From contig JAHBSZ010000002.1 of NCBI GenBank assembly GCA_019638845.1, positions 248,001 through 312,000 on the forward strand: a stretch of 64,000 nt of DNA, read 5' to 3'. The DNA comes from Salinibacterium sp. GTDB taxonomy: Bacteria; Actinomycetota; Actinomycetes; Actinomycetales; Microbacteriaceae. Made by a program: the position numbers and the translations under genes. Under the pieces are notes generated by a model. That model saw only the letters and a list, made by a program, of their open reading frames with translations, searched no databases and was not told where the DNA came from. Below are positions 17,097 through 24,725 of the stretch, in pieces. Each line of letters opens with the position of its first letter. Positions within the stretch are counted from its first letter, which is position 1.

Positions 17097-17114
17097 GATA
17101 CCGTCGGGGGTATC
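17097..17114. promoter_or_regulatory. Second CstR/CsoR-type operator
   Basis: GATACC and GGTATC form a perfect inverted repeat around six bases (GTCGGG), the same ATACC-N6-GGTAT spacing as the site at 15091. It is 20 bases upstream of the rhodanese-repressor operon on the minus strand, a position suited to repression. Confidence 0.75.
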
Positions 17115-17146
17115 TTCCCGCAGGGCTGAACGTGACCAAATCGAAC

Positions 17147-17174
17147 AAAAAAAGGATCCCGCTCGATCGAGCGG
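17147..17174 (-). terminator. Rho-independent terminator, originally behind tRNA-Lys
   Basis: CCGCTCGA and TCGAGCGG at 17159-17174 form an eight-base-pair hairpin. Read on the minus strand it is followed by seven T residues (complement of 17147-17153). It lies just outside the left att repeat, where the end of the tRNA-Lys transcript would have been before the element inserted. Confidence 0.75.
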
Positions 17175-17198
17175 AACCCTTGTCTTTGCTGGCCTGTG

Positions 17199-17233
17199 GT
17201 GCACCCCCCGGGACTTGAACCCGGAACCCACTG
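17199..17233. repeat. Left attachment site (displaced tRNA 3' half)
   Basis: Identical over 35 bases to 26984-27018. It covers the tRNA-Lys acceptor 3' strand, T arm and variable loop into the anticodon stem, then diverges at once. It cannot fold as a tRNA because the 5' half is missing. Confidence 0.9.
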
Positions 17234-17347
17234 GTAGCGCGGACGACATTCCGCTGGATACCGTAGGTGTCCGTTGAGGCCCATTTTACTGAGATTTCAG
17301 GGGAAACAGGGCGAAGTTTGTGACCTCGGATACCACTCAGTTCCACT

Positions 17348-17371
17348 GAAAACGGTGGGTAAACGTGGGGT
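17348..17371 (+). repeat. 24-base end repeat, left copy
   Basis: Matches 26892-26915 at 22 of 24 positions, same orientation (begins GAAAACGGTG, ends CGTGGGGT). It lies 115 bases inside the left att core. It may be an arm-type integrase-binding site. Confidence 0.6.
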
Positions 17372-17527
17372 GGTGGGTGAAATACCCCTTGGTCAATTTG
17401 GGGAGAGATTCGACGGCGGCTGGACCGGCGAGCAGGCTAATTGCCGTCTTGTGAAATCGGGTCATGTTAGCGAAGGCAACTCGCGACAAGGGGTGAGGGG
17501 CACCACCTGAGACTTTTGGCATATCGG

Positions 17528-17661
17528 ACCGTCACAACCGTCACAACCGTCACAACCGTCCCGAATAGCAGGCATCGTCGGCGTGAGTGTTGGCCTCCGC
17601 GGGGATGCCAACCGTCACCCGCGATCGTCACACCCAGCGCTTTGTGAGGGTCGTGAGGGTC
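17528..17661 (+). repeat. Iteron-like 9-base repeats
   Basis: ACCGTCACA occurs three times in direct tandem at 17528-17536, 17537-17545 and 17546-17554, with a partial fourth to 17560. Related copies lie at 17610-17618 (ACCGTCACC) and 17624-17632 (ATCGTCACA). The 9-mer GTGAGGGTC is then tandemly doubled at 17644-17661. Short tandem direct repeats in the gene-free end of a mobile element with an ATPase gene resemble replication iterons or regulator sites. Confidence 0.6.
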
Positions 17662-17672
17662 GAGTCGCGGTT

Positions 17673-18596
17673 CTACTCCGCGCCCGAATTTGCCGCTTTG
17701 AGCGCGAACCAGTGATCGACGTTCTTGTGAGCTGCCGCGATTGAATGCTCGGCCTCGACCGCCACTTCGATGGGAACTAGCTGGAGGTTCATGCCGAGCA
17801 GCGCGCGAGGCACGGCAGCATCTGGGTCATAGCCCACATTGAATACAGCGGGATACTTCCCCTCCACCGCGGCCTCGCTGTGAAGGGCGGCGATGCGGGC
17901 GGCGGCTGCACGGATTTGTGACTCCTGGTTGACAACGGCGAAGCTGTAGCAGAGCTCGACCACCGAGTAAGCGTGGGCAATGACGGTGAGGACGACGACG
18001 TCGTCAGCATCTCCCCATAGGGCTGCGGCCGCGCGCCACGGCTTCTCCTCCGAGTGGGCCGCAAACAGGGAGGGAAGATCGAAGATCCATCGCCGCTCGA
18101 CGGCATCATCCACGAGGCGCTCGGACAGCCGAGAGTGCGCCAACGGGTCTCGCCCATGCTCTCCTTCGTTCCGAAGTTCCCACGCGAGGCGGAAGTGGCG
18201 CTCTTTCTTGTAGAAGCCCTCGAAAGTCGCGCGCAGCGCCGGGGCCTCGTCGGGTAGGCGCTCGTCAAGCAGCGCGGAAAGACGCTGGCGAGTGGCGACA
18301 AGCTCGCTCAGAAAGTTCTTCATATTCCGCGCCCGGGACGACCTGATTTCGCGAGTCTCCCCGGCGCGATCGCCACTCACCATGTAGTTGGCATCGGCTA
18401 TCACCTTCTGAAAGGCTTCCGCCAACTCGAGCACGGATCCAGAGACGGAGACGCGACTGAGAAGATCGACGTCGTTTCGATAGCTCTCGTACTCAGACCC
18501 GCTCAGCTCGCGACCCATATCGATGTGCATGGACGAGCCGTCCGACTTCTTTGGCGTGTAGGTACCTAAGTGCCAGCCGGTGGTTGCATGTGCCAT
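17673..18596 (-). CDS. Unknown element protein with a HEPN-like Rx4H motif
   Basis: 307 residues from the ATG at 18596; an in-frame TTG at 18674 would add 26 residues. I do not recognise the family. The middle is helical and contains AWELRNEGEHGRDPL, with Arg142, Asn143 and His147 in the R-N-x3-H arrangement seen at the active site of HEPN ribonucleases. The C-terminal third has hydrophobic helices without clear membrane segments. The gene lies near the left att site behind its own 229-base upstream gap, apart from the main operon, as accessory or defence genes often do. A HEPN nuclease or toxin role is possible but unproved; no antitoxin partner is adjacent. Confidence 0.7.
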   Translation of the reverse strand: MAHATTGWHLGTYTPKKSDGSSMHIDMGRELSGSEYESYRNDVDLLSRVSVSGSVLELAEAFQKVIADANYMVSGDRAGETREIRSSRARNMKNFLSELVATRQRLSALLDERLPDEAPALRATFEGFYKKERHFRLAWELRNEGEHGRDPLAHSRLSERLVDDAVERRWIFDLPSLFAAHSEEKPWRAAAALWGDADDVVVLTVIAHAYSVVELCYSFAVVNQESQIRAAAARIAALHSEAAVEGKYPAVFNVGYDPDAAVPRALLGMNLQLVPIEVAVEAEHSIAAAHKNVDHWFALKAANSGAE

Positions 18597-18825
18597 GACG
18601 ACGACAGTAGCCCTCCGGCGATTCGCGCCGGGGTCTTTCTCGGTCACCCTGATACCGTCTGACACTAGCGGCAAGGATGCCGCGCATTTGTCGTGCCCAG
18701 AAGAGGAAAAGACTTAAGCCTCAATCCTTCCTAAAAGTGCCCTCTGACCAGCACTTTCTATGAATTATTATTCGTGTTCGGATAGAAATTGCCTACTGCC
18801 TACGGCGGGGGTTGTGACGCCTGTC

Positions 18826-19101
18826 TCAAAAAGAACCAGGCACAAACGCAATCTCGTAGTCGCCAAGTCCGCACGCAAGTTCGCACGCTTCTTTCTTCTT
18901 GACACCGGACAAAGCGAGGGAGAGCAACACGTCGATGTAGTGTCGCATCCCGGTGTCCATCGCGTGGCTCACGCACACCGGCTCCACAATTGAGCACTTT
19001 CGGCAAGTGAAGGTGAAGCTGACGAGGTCACTACACAGCCCAGCGCCGAGGATCGGTCGGGCGCGCACGCAGCCGCGCACACCCGACTCGACCTCGGTCA
19101 C
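18826..19101 (-). CDS. Small Cys-containing element protein
   Basis: 91 residues from the GTG at 19101, which shares GTGA with the stop of the preceding gene, the coupling style used all through this operon. It contains CRKCSIVEPVC (C-x2-C-x6-C) about residues 33-43 and two further cysteines near the N-terminus, so a zinc-binding fold is likely. No signal peptide or membrane segment is evident. I do not recognise it. Support comes from the overlap and the Cys pattern; it is the last gene of the leftward operon. Confidence 0.55.
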   Translation of the reverse strand: MTEVESGVRGCVRARPILGAGLCSDLVSFTFTCRKCSIVEPVCVSHAMDTGMRHYIDVLLSLALSGVKKKEACELACGLGDYEIAFVPGSF

Positions 19102-20117
19102 AGTATTTTCCTCCCGTACCCGTCTTTGAACTCCACGAGCACGTTCGCGGCGTACGTTGTGCGCCCAATGTTCTTGAGGGCCGAATCGTCGACGGACACC
19201 TTCGTCTTGATGTCGACCGGCTCACGCGCTGCGGCCGCCGCGTAGTTGTCCGCGAGCGCTTGGTACCGATCGCCCTCAGCTTCCCGGGTGAGCTTGATCT
19301 GGTCACGATCCCGCTGCGCCAAGGTGTCCTTGATCTCCTGAGACCTCTCGGCGTTGGCAGCTTCGGTCTTATGGGCCTCAGCGAGCGTCCCGTACTCAGA
19401 GACAAGCCCTTGAATGGTTTGCAACTCGGGGACATTGCGGGATAGTCGGCGGTCCTTCTCGGCTTGTGCTGCCGCGTCGATGACAACTTTCAGATCCTCG
19501 TAGCTACCGGCCTCAGCAAGGATGACTGTGTTCTGGTCGACACCGATCAGGTCCGCGGCCTTCTTGTAGCCGTCCAACTTGTCTCGGCCTGCCTGATCTT
19601 TCGGGTGGAGAATGTCGAGCGCTGCGGCGTTGATTTGCTCAGAGGTCAGATAGTTGCGTCCTTCCTCCGCCGCTTTCTTGTACGCGTCGACGAGACGGGC
19701 TTTGAGTTCGTCGGCTTCCTTCTGGGCATCCTGCAGCCCGCCGACGACCGCACTGATTCCTTCGGTGGCGAGCACTCCGACCGCTGCGCCGATACCTGGG
19801 ATTGTCCCTGCTAGACCACCGAGAACCCCTGCAACCTTTTCTACAGCGCCGCCAACATTGCCGTCGAGGGCGTCTTTTGCGATCCCGCCCACTTGCCCAA
19901 GAGAATCCCCGAACTTACCCGAGGCGGTAGTGACGTTGTCGAGTGACTCGGCGGCTTTGTCGCCACCCTCGCCAACACCCTGCCCAGCGTTCTTGCCTGC
20001 TGCGCCGACGTCCTCGAGCGCGCTCTCGGTGTCCTTGAGGACGTCCTCGATTTTCCGTCCGGCGACTTCGACCTCGCGGGTTTCTGCGCCGAAGTTGATT
20101 ACGATGCGGTCAGCCAC
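19098..20117 (-). CDS. Tape-measure-like or pore-like coiled-coil protein
   Basis: 339 residues from the GTG at 20117, with GGGGAGA about nine bases upstream. It has an N-terminal strand-rich start, then a helical region. A 40-residue glycine/alanine-rich hydrophobic segment follows (about 88-128, with GGLAGTIPGIGAAVGVLATEG). Long Ala/Glu-rich helices come next (130-295), then VSVDDSALKNI near the end. This is the build of a short phage tail tape-measure protein, but it would also suit a pore-forming helical toxin. No other tail gene was found around it. Its start overlaps the Zn-ribbon gene by eight bases. Assignment is tentative; structure prediction would separate the options. Confidence 0.75.
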   Translation of the reverse strand: MADRIVINFGAETREVEVAGRKIEDVLKDTESALEDVGAAGKNAGQGVGEGGDKAAESLDNVTTASGKFGDSLGQVGGIAKDALDGNVGGAVEKVAGVLGGLAGTIPGIGAAVGVLATEGISAVVGGLQDAQKEADELKARLVDAYKKAAEEGRNYLTSEQINAAALDILHPKDQAGRDKLDGYKKAADLIGVDQNTVILAEAGSYEDLKVVIDAAAQAEKDRRLSRNVPELQTIQGLVSEYGTLAEAHKTEAANAERSQEIKDTLAQRDRDQIKLTREAEGDRYQALADNYAAAAAREPVDIKTKVSVDDSALKNIGRTTYAANVLVEFKDGYGRKIL

Positions 20118-20793
20118 GATAGGTCTCCCCTGCGCCGTTGCTCCACGCTTGAGGCAGGGCGAGACGCACCGCGTCGGCGCGATTGAGCGCATTCGGTACA
20201 GGCTCATTGGCGAGCTGCTTGGTAACCTCTTGGACGGCCACTGTGTAGCAGAGCAAGCAGGACACAAACAGGATCGGGTCACCCGGGAATACGAGGCCTA
20301 CCCACCCGGGAAGCAGATACCTGCCCTTGACGGCCTGTCCCCGCTGAGGGTCGGATTTGCAGCAGACCGGGCACATGTCTTCTCTCGCGCGGCGGTCCAT
20401 GTTTTCCTGGTGAGCTGCAGCGTCCTTGTGCGCACGATCGACGCCTTCGAGCCGTGCGGCGTGCTCCAGTTCTGCAATTATCTCGGCGTAGTTGTCCGCG
20501 AGCACGCGCGCCTGGTTGGACTTCGCAGATCCAAGAATCCGAGCATTGTGTTTGCGTTGGTCCTCCACAGATGCCTCTGCGGGAACGGGCCCGAGTGCCG
20601 CGATCGCTTCCGACAAAGCCCGCTCAAATGCTGCGGTTTCGAGTTGAGCCGTCACATGCTGCATGTTGGGCATTCGTGAATCTGCCCACAACGGGCGCAG
20701 GTGCTCGGGAATGAAGAACGCGGACTGCGGATCCTCGAATCCTGCGGGCATATCTGGGCTGGCGAGCGTGCCTTTTCGCTTGAGAATATTCAT
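20110..20793 (-). CDS. Zn-ribbon-like element protein of unknown function
   Basis: 227 residues; ATG at 20793 overlaps the previous stop by ATGA. Residues 45-140 are helical and charged. Cys141/Cys144 (CPVCC) and Cys179/Cys182 (SCLLC) are spaced like a zinc ribbon, with a Gly/Pro/hydrophobic stretch between. The N-terminus, with FFIPEHLRPLW, looks structured. I do not recognise a family. It lies between a small helical protein and the tape-measure-like protein in one coupled operon, so it may be an assembly or regulatory partner of either. Confidence 0.75.
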   Translation of the reverse strand: MNILKRKGTLASPDMPAGFEDPQSAFFIPEHLRPLWADSRMPNMQHVTAQLETAAFERALSEAIAALGPVPAEASVEDQRKHNARILGSAKSNQARVLADNYAEIIAELEHAARLEGVDRAHKDAAAHQENMDRRAREDMCPVCCKSDPQRGQAVKGRYLLPGWVGLVFPGDPILFVSCLLCYTVAVQEVTKQLANEPVPNALNRADAVRLALPQAWSNGAGETYRG

Positions 20794-21119
20794 TTCGTTT
20801 TCGCTTTCGCTTCGTGCAGGCGGGTACCGGCGCCAGCTTCCGGGGATTGGGTCGATCGACTTGGGGCGGATTCCGCCCGATTTGGACGGATTTGCTCGGG
20901 AATCATCGCGAGTGCGGACTCAGCGAGCCTCAAAATTGCGCGGTCGATGGGCTGCGGATCGGTGGGGGCCCATCCGCGCTCGTAGTGCTGCGCGAGCGCC
21001 TCGCAGACTTCCGCGGCGGCGACGCTCATGGGATTGGGGTCGCCTACACCGGCAACGAAACGCAGGCGGTGCGCTGCGCGCTTGAGGTCGGAGATTGCAG
21101 CCGCGATGCGAGGGGTCAT
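20790..21119 (-). CDS. Small helical protein of unknown function
   Basis: 109 residues, starting with ATG in an ATGA overlap with the recombinase stop. The first 75 residues are predicted helical (ISDLKRAAHRLRFVAG, VAAAEVCEALAQHYE) and the last 30 are polar and probably disordered. No family recognised. Its coupling to the recombinase upstream and the Zn-ribbon gene downstream supports expression. Confidence 0.65.
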   Translation of the reverse strand: MTPRIAAAISDLKRAAHRLRFVAGVGDPNPMSVAAAEVCEALAQHYERGWAPTDPQPIDRAILRLAESALAMIPEQIRPNRAESAPSRSTQSPEAGAGTRLHEAKAKTK

Positions 21120-22543
21120 GATGCCACCGCTTCCACGAGTCGGCGCATGTTCTCCTCGCTGACGTTGACGTATCCCTGGGTAGTTGCAGGAGAGGCGTGT
21201 CCGAGCAGTCGCTGCACAGTGAACACGTCACGGTCGACGGCATAGGCGCGTGTCGCGAAGCGGTGGCGGAGCATGTGCATGGTCACGCCATCCGGTAGGA
21301 GCGCGCTTAGTCTCTTGCCGAGGTATGCGGATGACAGGTGTCCATCGGTCGAGCCGGGGAAGATGTAGCCGAGGCCGCAGCCGCCCAGCCGCCCGGCGAG
21401 GTCCTCAGTAATGGGAAGCACACGACGCCGACCGCCTTTGCCATGAATTACAAGAGAGGCCCGACCGTCGCGGTCGCGGCGCACGTCGTCGCTGTGTACG
21501 CGAGCGACCTCGGCGCAGCGCATGCCGAGTTCGGCGGCCAACACGAGCGCCATGCGGTCGCGACGGTCGGACTTCGCCAGCGCAAGTGCGAGGGCGTCGT
21601 CCGACGCTGGGCGAGCGACGTAGGTGGTCGCCCGTACCGTCGGCAGCTTGCTCGCTGGATTCTTCGGCGCGCGTCCGGTTCGTTTCGCCCAGCGGTAGAA
21701 GCTGCGGAAGGCCGAGCGTTGTGCGCGGCGGGTAGCCGGTAGCCATCGCTTTCCGGCCATCCAGTCGACTAGAGCGTCGAGGGTAACGTCGTACGGTTCG
21801 AGCGTCGAGTTTTCGCGGGCGAATCGGCGCAACTGGGACAGGCGAAGCTTTATCGTCGTCTCAGGCTTGCCCTCGGTTCGCATCGCGCGACGGAATCCGG
21901 CGAGCTCGATCTCCCAGGCTGGACTAGCGAGCAAAGTTTGAGCGCGCTCGGCTGGCGCCGTGACAGGGTTGAATGCGATCCGTTTCGCCGCGTAGGCAAA
22001 ACGGTAGAAGGATCGGAGCGCGGACTCGTAGCCGCTTCGGGTGGATCTGCTCGGGGCAAGGGTTAGCCAGTTTGCAATTTCGTCAGACGTGACGAGCCAC
22101 GGGTGAGGGCGGGTTGAGTTCGCAAATTTGCGCAGAGACTTGGTGCGCTGCGCGATCGTGCTCGCCGCAACGCCTCGCTCTCGCTCGTATCTCGCCCATT
22201 CGGTGATTGCCGCGTCCCACTCGGCGGAAGGCTTCACTGGGGCGGAGGCGATCGAGTCGGCCACTGGGTTCGAGTCTGTGAGCCCTGCGCGGATGCCGAA
22301 GACGTAGAACGACGAGAGCGCATGACGGTAGCTGCGCCTGGACTCGCGAGCGAGTCCTCGAGCATCGAGCCAACGTGCGACGTCGGCTGGAGTCACTGCC
22401 CACGGCGCTACGCGGATCGTCTTTGCGAACGCGCGAATCAGCTTCGCGTATTGCGCCGTAGTCGCCGCGCTCGCTATTGCCGCCCGCGCCTCTGTATACC
22501 GCTCGATCGCGTCAAGCCAGCGGGTTTCTATCTCGTTGCTCAT
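21116..22543 (-). CDS. Tyrosine recombinase with three tandem core-binding domains
   Basis: 475 residues from the ATG at 22543, with GAGGAT just upstream. The C-terminal catalytic domain has all active residues: Arg342 (GMRCAE), Lys369, His423 and Arg426 (HMLRHRF), His449 (LLGHAS) and Tyr458. Normal recombinases have one SAM-like core-binding domain. Here three similar copies lie in a row, each ending in an ALxSFYxF-type helix followed by NP (copy 1 about 10-95, copy 2 about 110-195, copy 3 about 210-298). The element already has an integrase at 25711. This second enzyme may resolve, invert or transpose DNA, or bind an extended site. It is coupled at both ends in the operon. Confidence 0.88.
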   Translation of the reverse strand: MSNEIETRWLDAIERYTEARAAIASAATTAQYAKLIRAFAKTIRVAPWAVTPADVARWLDARGLARESRRSYRHALSSFYVFGIRAGLTDSNPVADSIASAPVKPSAEWDAAITEWARYERERGVAASTIAQRTKSLRKFANSTRPHPWLVTSDEIANWLTLAPSRSTRSGYESALRSFYRFAYAAKRIAFNPVTAPAERAQTLLASPAWEIELAGFRRAMRTEGKPETTIKLRLSQLRRFARENSTLEPYDVTLDALVDWMAGKRWLPATRRAQRSAFRSFYRWAKRTGRAPKNPASKLPTVRATTYVARPASDDALALALAKSDRRDRMALVLAAELGMRCAEVARVHSDDVRRDRDGRASLVIHGKGGRRRVLPITEDLAGRLGGCGLGYIFPGSTDGHLSSAYLGKRLSALLPDGVTMHMLRHRFATRAYAVDRDVFTVQRLLGHASPATTQGYVNVSEENMRRLVEAVAS

Positions 22544-22544
22544 T

Positions 22545-24158
22545 TCAATCCTCACAGTTCGGATGGGTGCTGGCGCCGCTGACGGTGAGGGTCTCCGCCA
22601 TTTCGAGTCCGCACTGGGCGCAAAGTTTCGCGTCGACCATGCGGATCGTGTAGAGGGTGCCGCGGTTACTGCGCTTGGACTGGTGAACTTCCACGCCTGC
22701 AGCCGCGAATGCCTGAGTCATGCGCATGAGCTTTCCCTGCGCGCCTCGAGGCGTAGTGGGCCAGCCGCGAGCGGTCTTGTCTTCGGAGAGGGTTGCAAGC
22801 AGTTCGCCCGCGGTTCCGGTCCAGCGGCCTCGACGGTGCGCAAGATTGACCACCGCGGCAGCAAACGCATCGCCTTCAACGACGTCGCGGGCGGCGGTCT
22901 GTGCAGAGGCAATGTAGTCGGTGAGCGTGGTCCAGCCGCGGGCCTCGTCGACGGCGGCGAGCACGAGACCCCAGTCGGCCATGCGTGGTTTTTCGACAAG
23001 GTCGAGTGTCGGCATGATGCGCAGCACGTCCGAAAGAAGGTCGAATATCGCTCCTTGGATTGCGGGCCGCCATGTGTCGAGAACGCTCTGCAGCTCCGAC
23101 TCGGTGCGGCGGTCGGTGGGCGCGATGGGGTCGAGGTTGATGGTGAGAAGTCGATCTGCGACGTCACCTTGGAGTGACCCGGGGTCGATCGAGGTGAGGA
23201 TGATGACGCGCCGAAACGCGAGTGCGATGACGTCGTGATCGCTGTAGAGCTGGCGCCGGACGACGGAGTCCCCGGTTACTGCTTTGCAGAGTGCGTCTTG
23301 AAGCCACGGGAGCATGTGCGAGACGTTGTCGAGGCCGAGCGCGTAGGCGTTGTAGGCGCTGACTGCCCAGGCATCCGGATTGTGCGGCTGTGATCCCAGC
23401 CCCGCAGCGCTTGGGTCGATAAATGACAAGACGATTCGTGCGGCGGTGGACTTGGCGACGCCCTGCTGACCGAGTAGGGCCATGATGGGATGGGCGATCT
23501 CGGGGATGAGCGCGGCGACGATATAGGCGACGACGAGTCGAAAGTCTGACTCAGACACGTTCAGGATTGCGCGCAACGGGTCGAGGTTTCCGCCTGTGGT
23601 TGGGCTGGTCATCTCGCGGGAGATTCCGGACCGACGAAAGAGGATCGGTGAATTTCCGAGTAGTGTCCATCCGCTGGGCGCGATCCTGATAGCGGCCCCG
23701 CTGGGCGTTCCCCGGTCGATGATTACGTCACCGTTGTGCCGCCCGGTCCGTAGGTGGATCGGGGTCTCCCCTGCGCGGAGCGCGTCGCCCTCGAGCACTC
23801 CGAGCGCGTCTTGGACGGAGCCACCCGCGGCCGCTTTGTGTTTGTCGTCGTAGTAGTCAGCTTGGAGCTTTGGTTTCAGGCCTGTGCCGCCTCGCAAGTT
23901 GAATGCAACGCCGGGAAGATCTCGCGCGACGGCATAGATTTTCCCGTCGTCGCCGCGGACGATCTCGTACCGACTACGGGCGAGCTGTACGAGCTCGGTC
24001 GCCTGGGTTGGGCCTGCTGCTGCGCGCTCCGCTGCGCTGCGCTCGATCTTCGGTGGACTCTCCCTCAAGTCGTCAGGTTCGTAGGTCAGATCCGTCGCCG
24101 CATCATCCTCGACGGCGAGGCGCTTGGTCGTGGAGCCTTCGCCCCAAATGTCATCCAT
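22545..24158 (-). CDS. P-loop ATPase, replication/helicase-like, with C-terminal Zn motif
   Basis: 537 residues from the ATG at 24158. Walker A is GQQGVAKST (about 230-238), preceded by a region rich in beta strands (60-190). After it come LGLDNVSHMLPWLQDALCKA, a possible Walker B area, and RRVIILTSID, a sensor-like strand. The C-terminus has CAQCGLEMAE and a last Cys-Glu-Asp, a possible zinc knuckle. The order resembles the DNA-dependent ATPases of phages and integrated elements that act as replicative helicases or primase partners. I see no primase active site. The start overlaps the preceding small gene by eight bases and its stop is next to the recombinase start. Confidence 0.78.
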   Translation of the reverse strand: MDDIWGEGSTTKRLAVEDDAATDLTYEPDDLRESPPKIERSAAERAAAGPTQATELVQLARSRYEIVRGDDGKIYAVARDLPGVAFNLRGGTGLKPKLQADYYDDKHKAAAGGSVQDALGVLEGDALRAGETPIHLRTGRHNGDVIIDRGTPSGAAIRIAPSGWTLLGNSPILFRRSGISREMTSPTTGGNLDPLRAILNVSESDFRLVVAYIVAALIPEIAHPIMALLGQQGVAKSTAARIVLSFIDPSAAGLGSQPHNPDAWAVSAYNAYALGLDNVSHMLPWLQDALCKAVTGDSVVRRQLYSDHDVIALAFRRVIILTSIDPGSLQGDVADRLLTINLDPIAPTDRRTESELQSVLDTWRPAIQGAIFDLLSDVLRIMPTLDLVEKPRMADWGLVLAAVDEARGWTTLTDYIASAQTAARDVVEGDAFAAAVVNLAHRRGRWTGTAGELLATLSEDKTARGWPTTPRGAQGKLMRMTQAFAAAGVEVHQSKRSNRGTLYTIRMVDAKLCAQCGLEMAETLTVSGASTHPNCED

Positions 24159-24357
24159 CGTGATCGTCCAGTTGGATTCGAGCGCGCACGAGGTCGAACC
24201 GCTCGCCGCGCGCAGCACGATTTGCGGGCGAGGAGGGATCCTGCGCACGTTCTTCGGCGGACACCCCACGCAGAGCGAGAGCCTGGGCTCGAAGTTCGGA
24301 CGCCTTGCGCCCTTCCTCGCTGCGACCGATCCACGCAGCAGCGAAGAGGTCGCTCAC
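24151..24357 (-). CDS. Small charged element protein
   Basis: 68 residues from the GTG at 24357, sharing GTGA with the preceding stop; its own stop overlaps the ATPase start by eight bases. The sequence is highly charged and helical (EEGRKASELRAQALALRGVSAEERAQD) with no cysteine or membrane segment. No family recognised. Support comes from the overlaps at both ends. Confidence 0.55.
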   Translation of the reverse strand: MSDLFAAAWIGRSEEGRKASELRAQALALRGVSAEERAQDPSSPANRAARGERFDLVRARIQLDDHDG

Positions 24358-24725
24358 TTCAGGCCCTCGAGTTCCATCGCGAGTCCGCCCGAAGGGATCG
24401 AGTCCCCCATTGGGCCGTCATCCCACGCGTCGTCGAACTCGACCCACGCAACCCATCCGTGTGCCGTCTCCTGCCAGTTCGACGCGCGCGTTACGAGTAT
24501 CGAACTGAGGTCGTGATCAATTCTGAGTAGGTTGATTGAGTCCGAGGTTGTGGGGAAGAGATACGCAGGCCCCAGAAGCAGCGTGCCGACTTCTCCTGAC
24601 CCCGAGGCCTTGTTGATGCGCACGACCCAACGGTCGAGCGGCTCAAGGTGCTCGCCGCTCTTCATCACTGATACGTACTGAAGTAGCGACGGCGCTCGGG
24701 TCGGCGCAGGTGAGAGGACGGTCAT
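24354..24725 (-). CDS. Element protein of unknown function
   Basis: 123 residues; ATG at 24725 in an ATGA overlap with the Xis-like gene. A compact alpha/beta protein is suggested by RWVVRINKAS, GTLLLGPAYLFP, INLLRIDHDL and GWVAWVEFDDAWDDG. No membrane segment, no cysteine. I do not recognise it. It lies between the Xis-like regulator and the ATPase, so it may be part of a replication or control module. Confidence 0.65.
   Translation of the reverse strand: MTVLSPAPTRAPSLLQYVSVMKSGEHLEPLDRWVVRINKASGSGEVGTLLLGPAYLFPTTSDSINLLRIDHDLSSILVTRASNWQETAHGWVAWVEFDDAWDDGPMGDSIPSGGLAMELEGLK

Larger units (their letters stand above)
17234..17672. other. Gene-free left end of the element
   Basis: No convincing gene was found in these 439 bases. 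A 78-codon frame at 17274-17510 has no family signature and no good start. The stretch contains a 24-base copy of a sequence near the right end, 9-base repeats resembling iterons, and a duplicated GTGAGGGTC. It may hold recombinase arm sites and a replication origin; this is inference. Confidence 0.5.

Noticed and set aside
17199-17233. Second tRNA-Lys gene at the left end
   Set aside because: Only the 3' half is present; no 5' acceptor, D arm or anticodon loop follows, so it is the displaced att repeat.
17274-17510. 78-codon frame in the left end of the element
   Set aside because: No ribosome-binding site, no family signature, and it spans the 24-base repeat; similarity to the integrase end (KTVxKRGV) is explained by that repeat.
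17528-17560. CRISPR-like array
   Set aside because: The 9-base units are directly adjacent with no spacers and no cas genes are near.
18760-18993. Rightward 77-codon frame
   Set aside because: It is antisense to the small Cys-containing gene of the coupled leftward operon and has no recognisable features.
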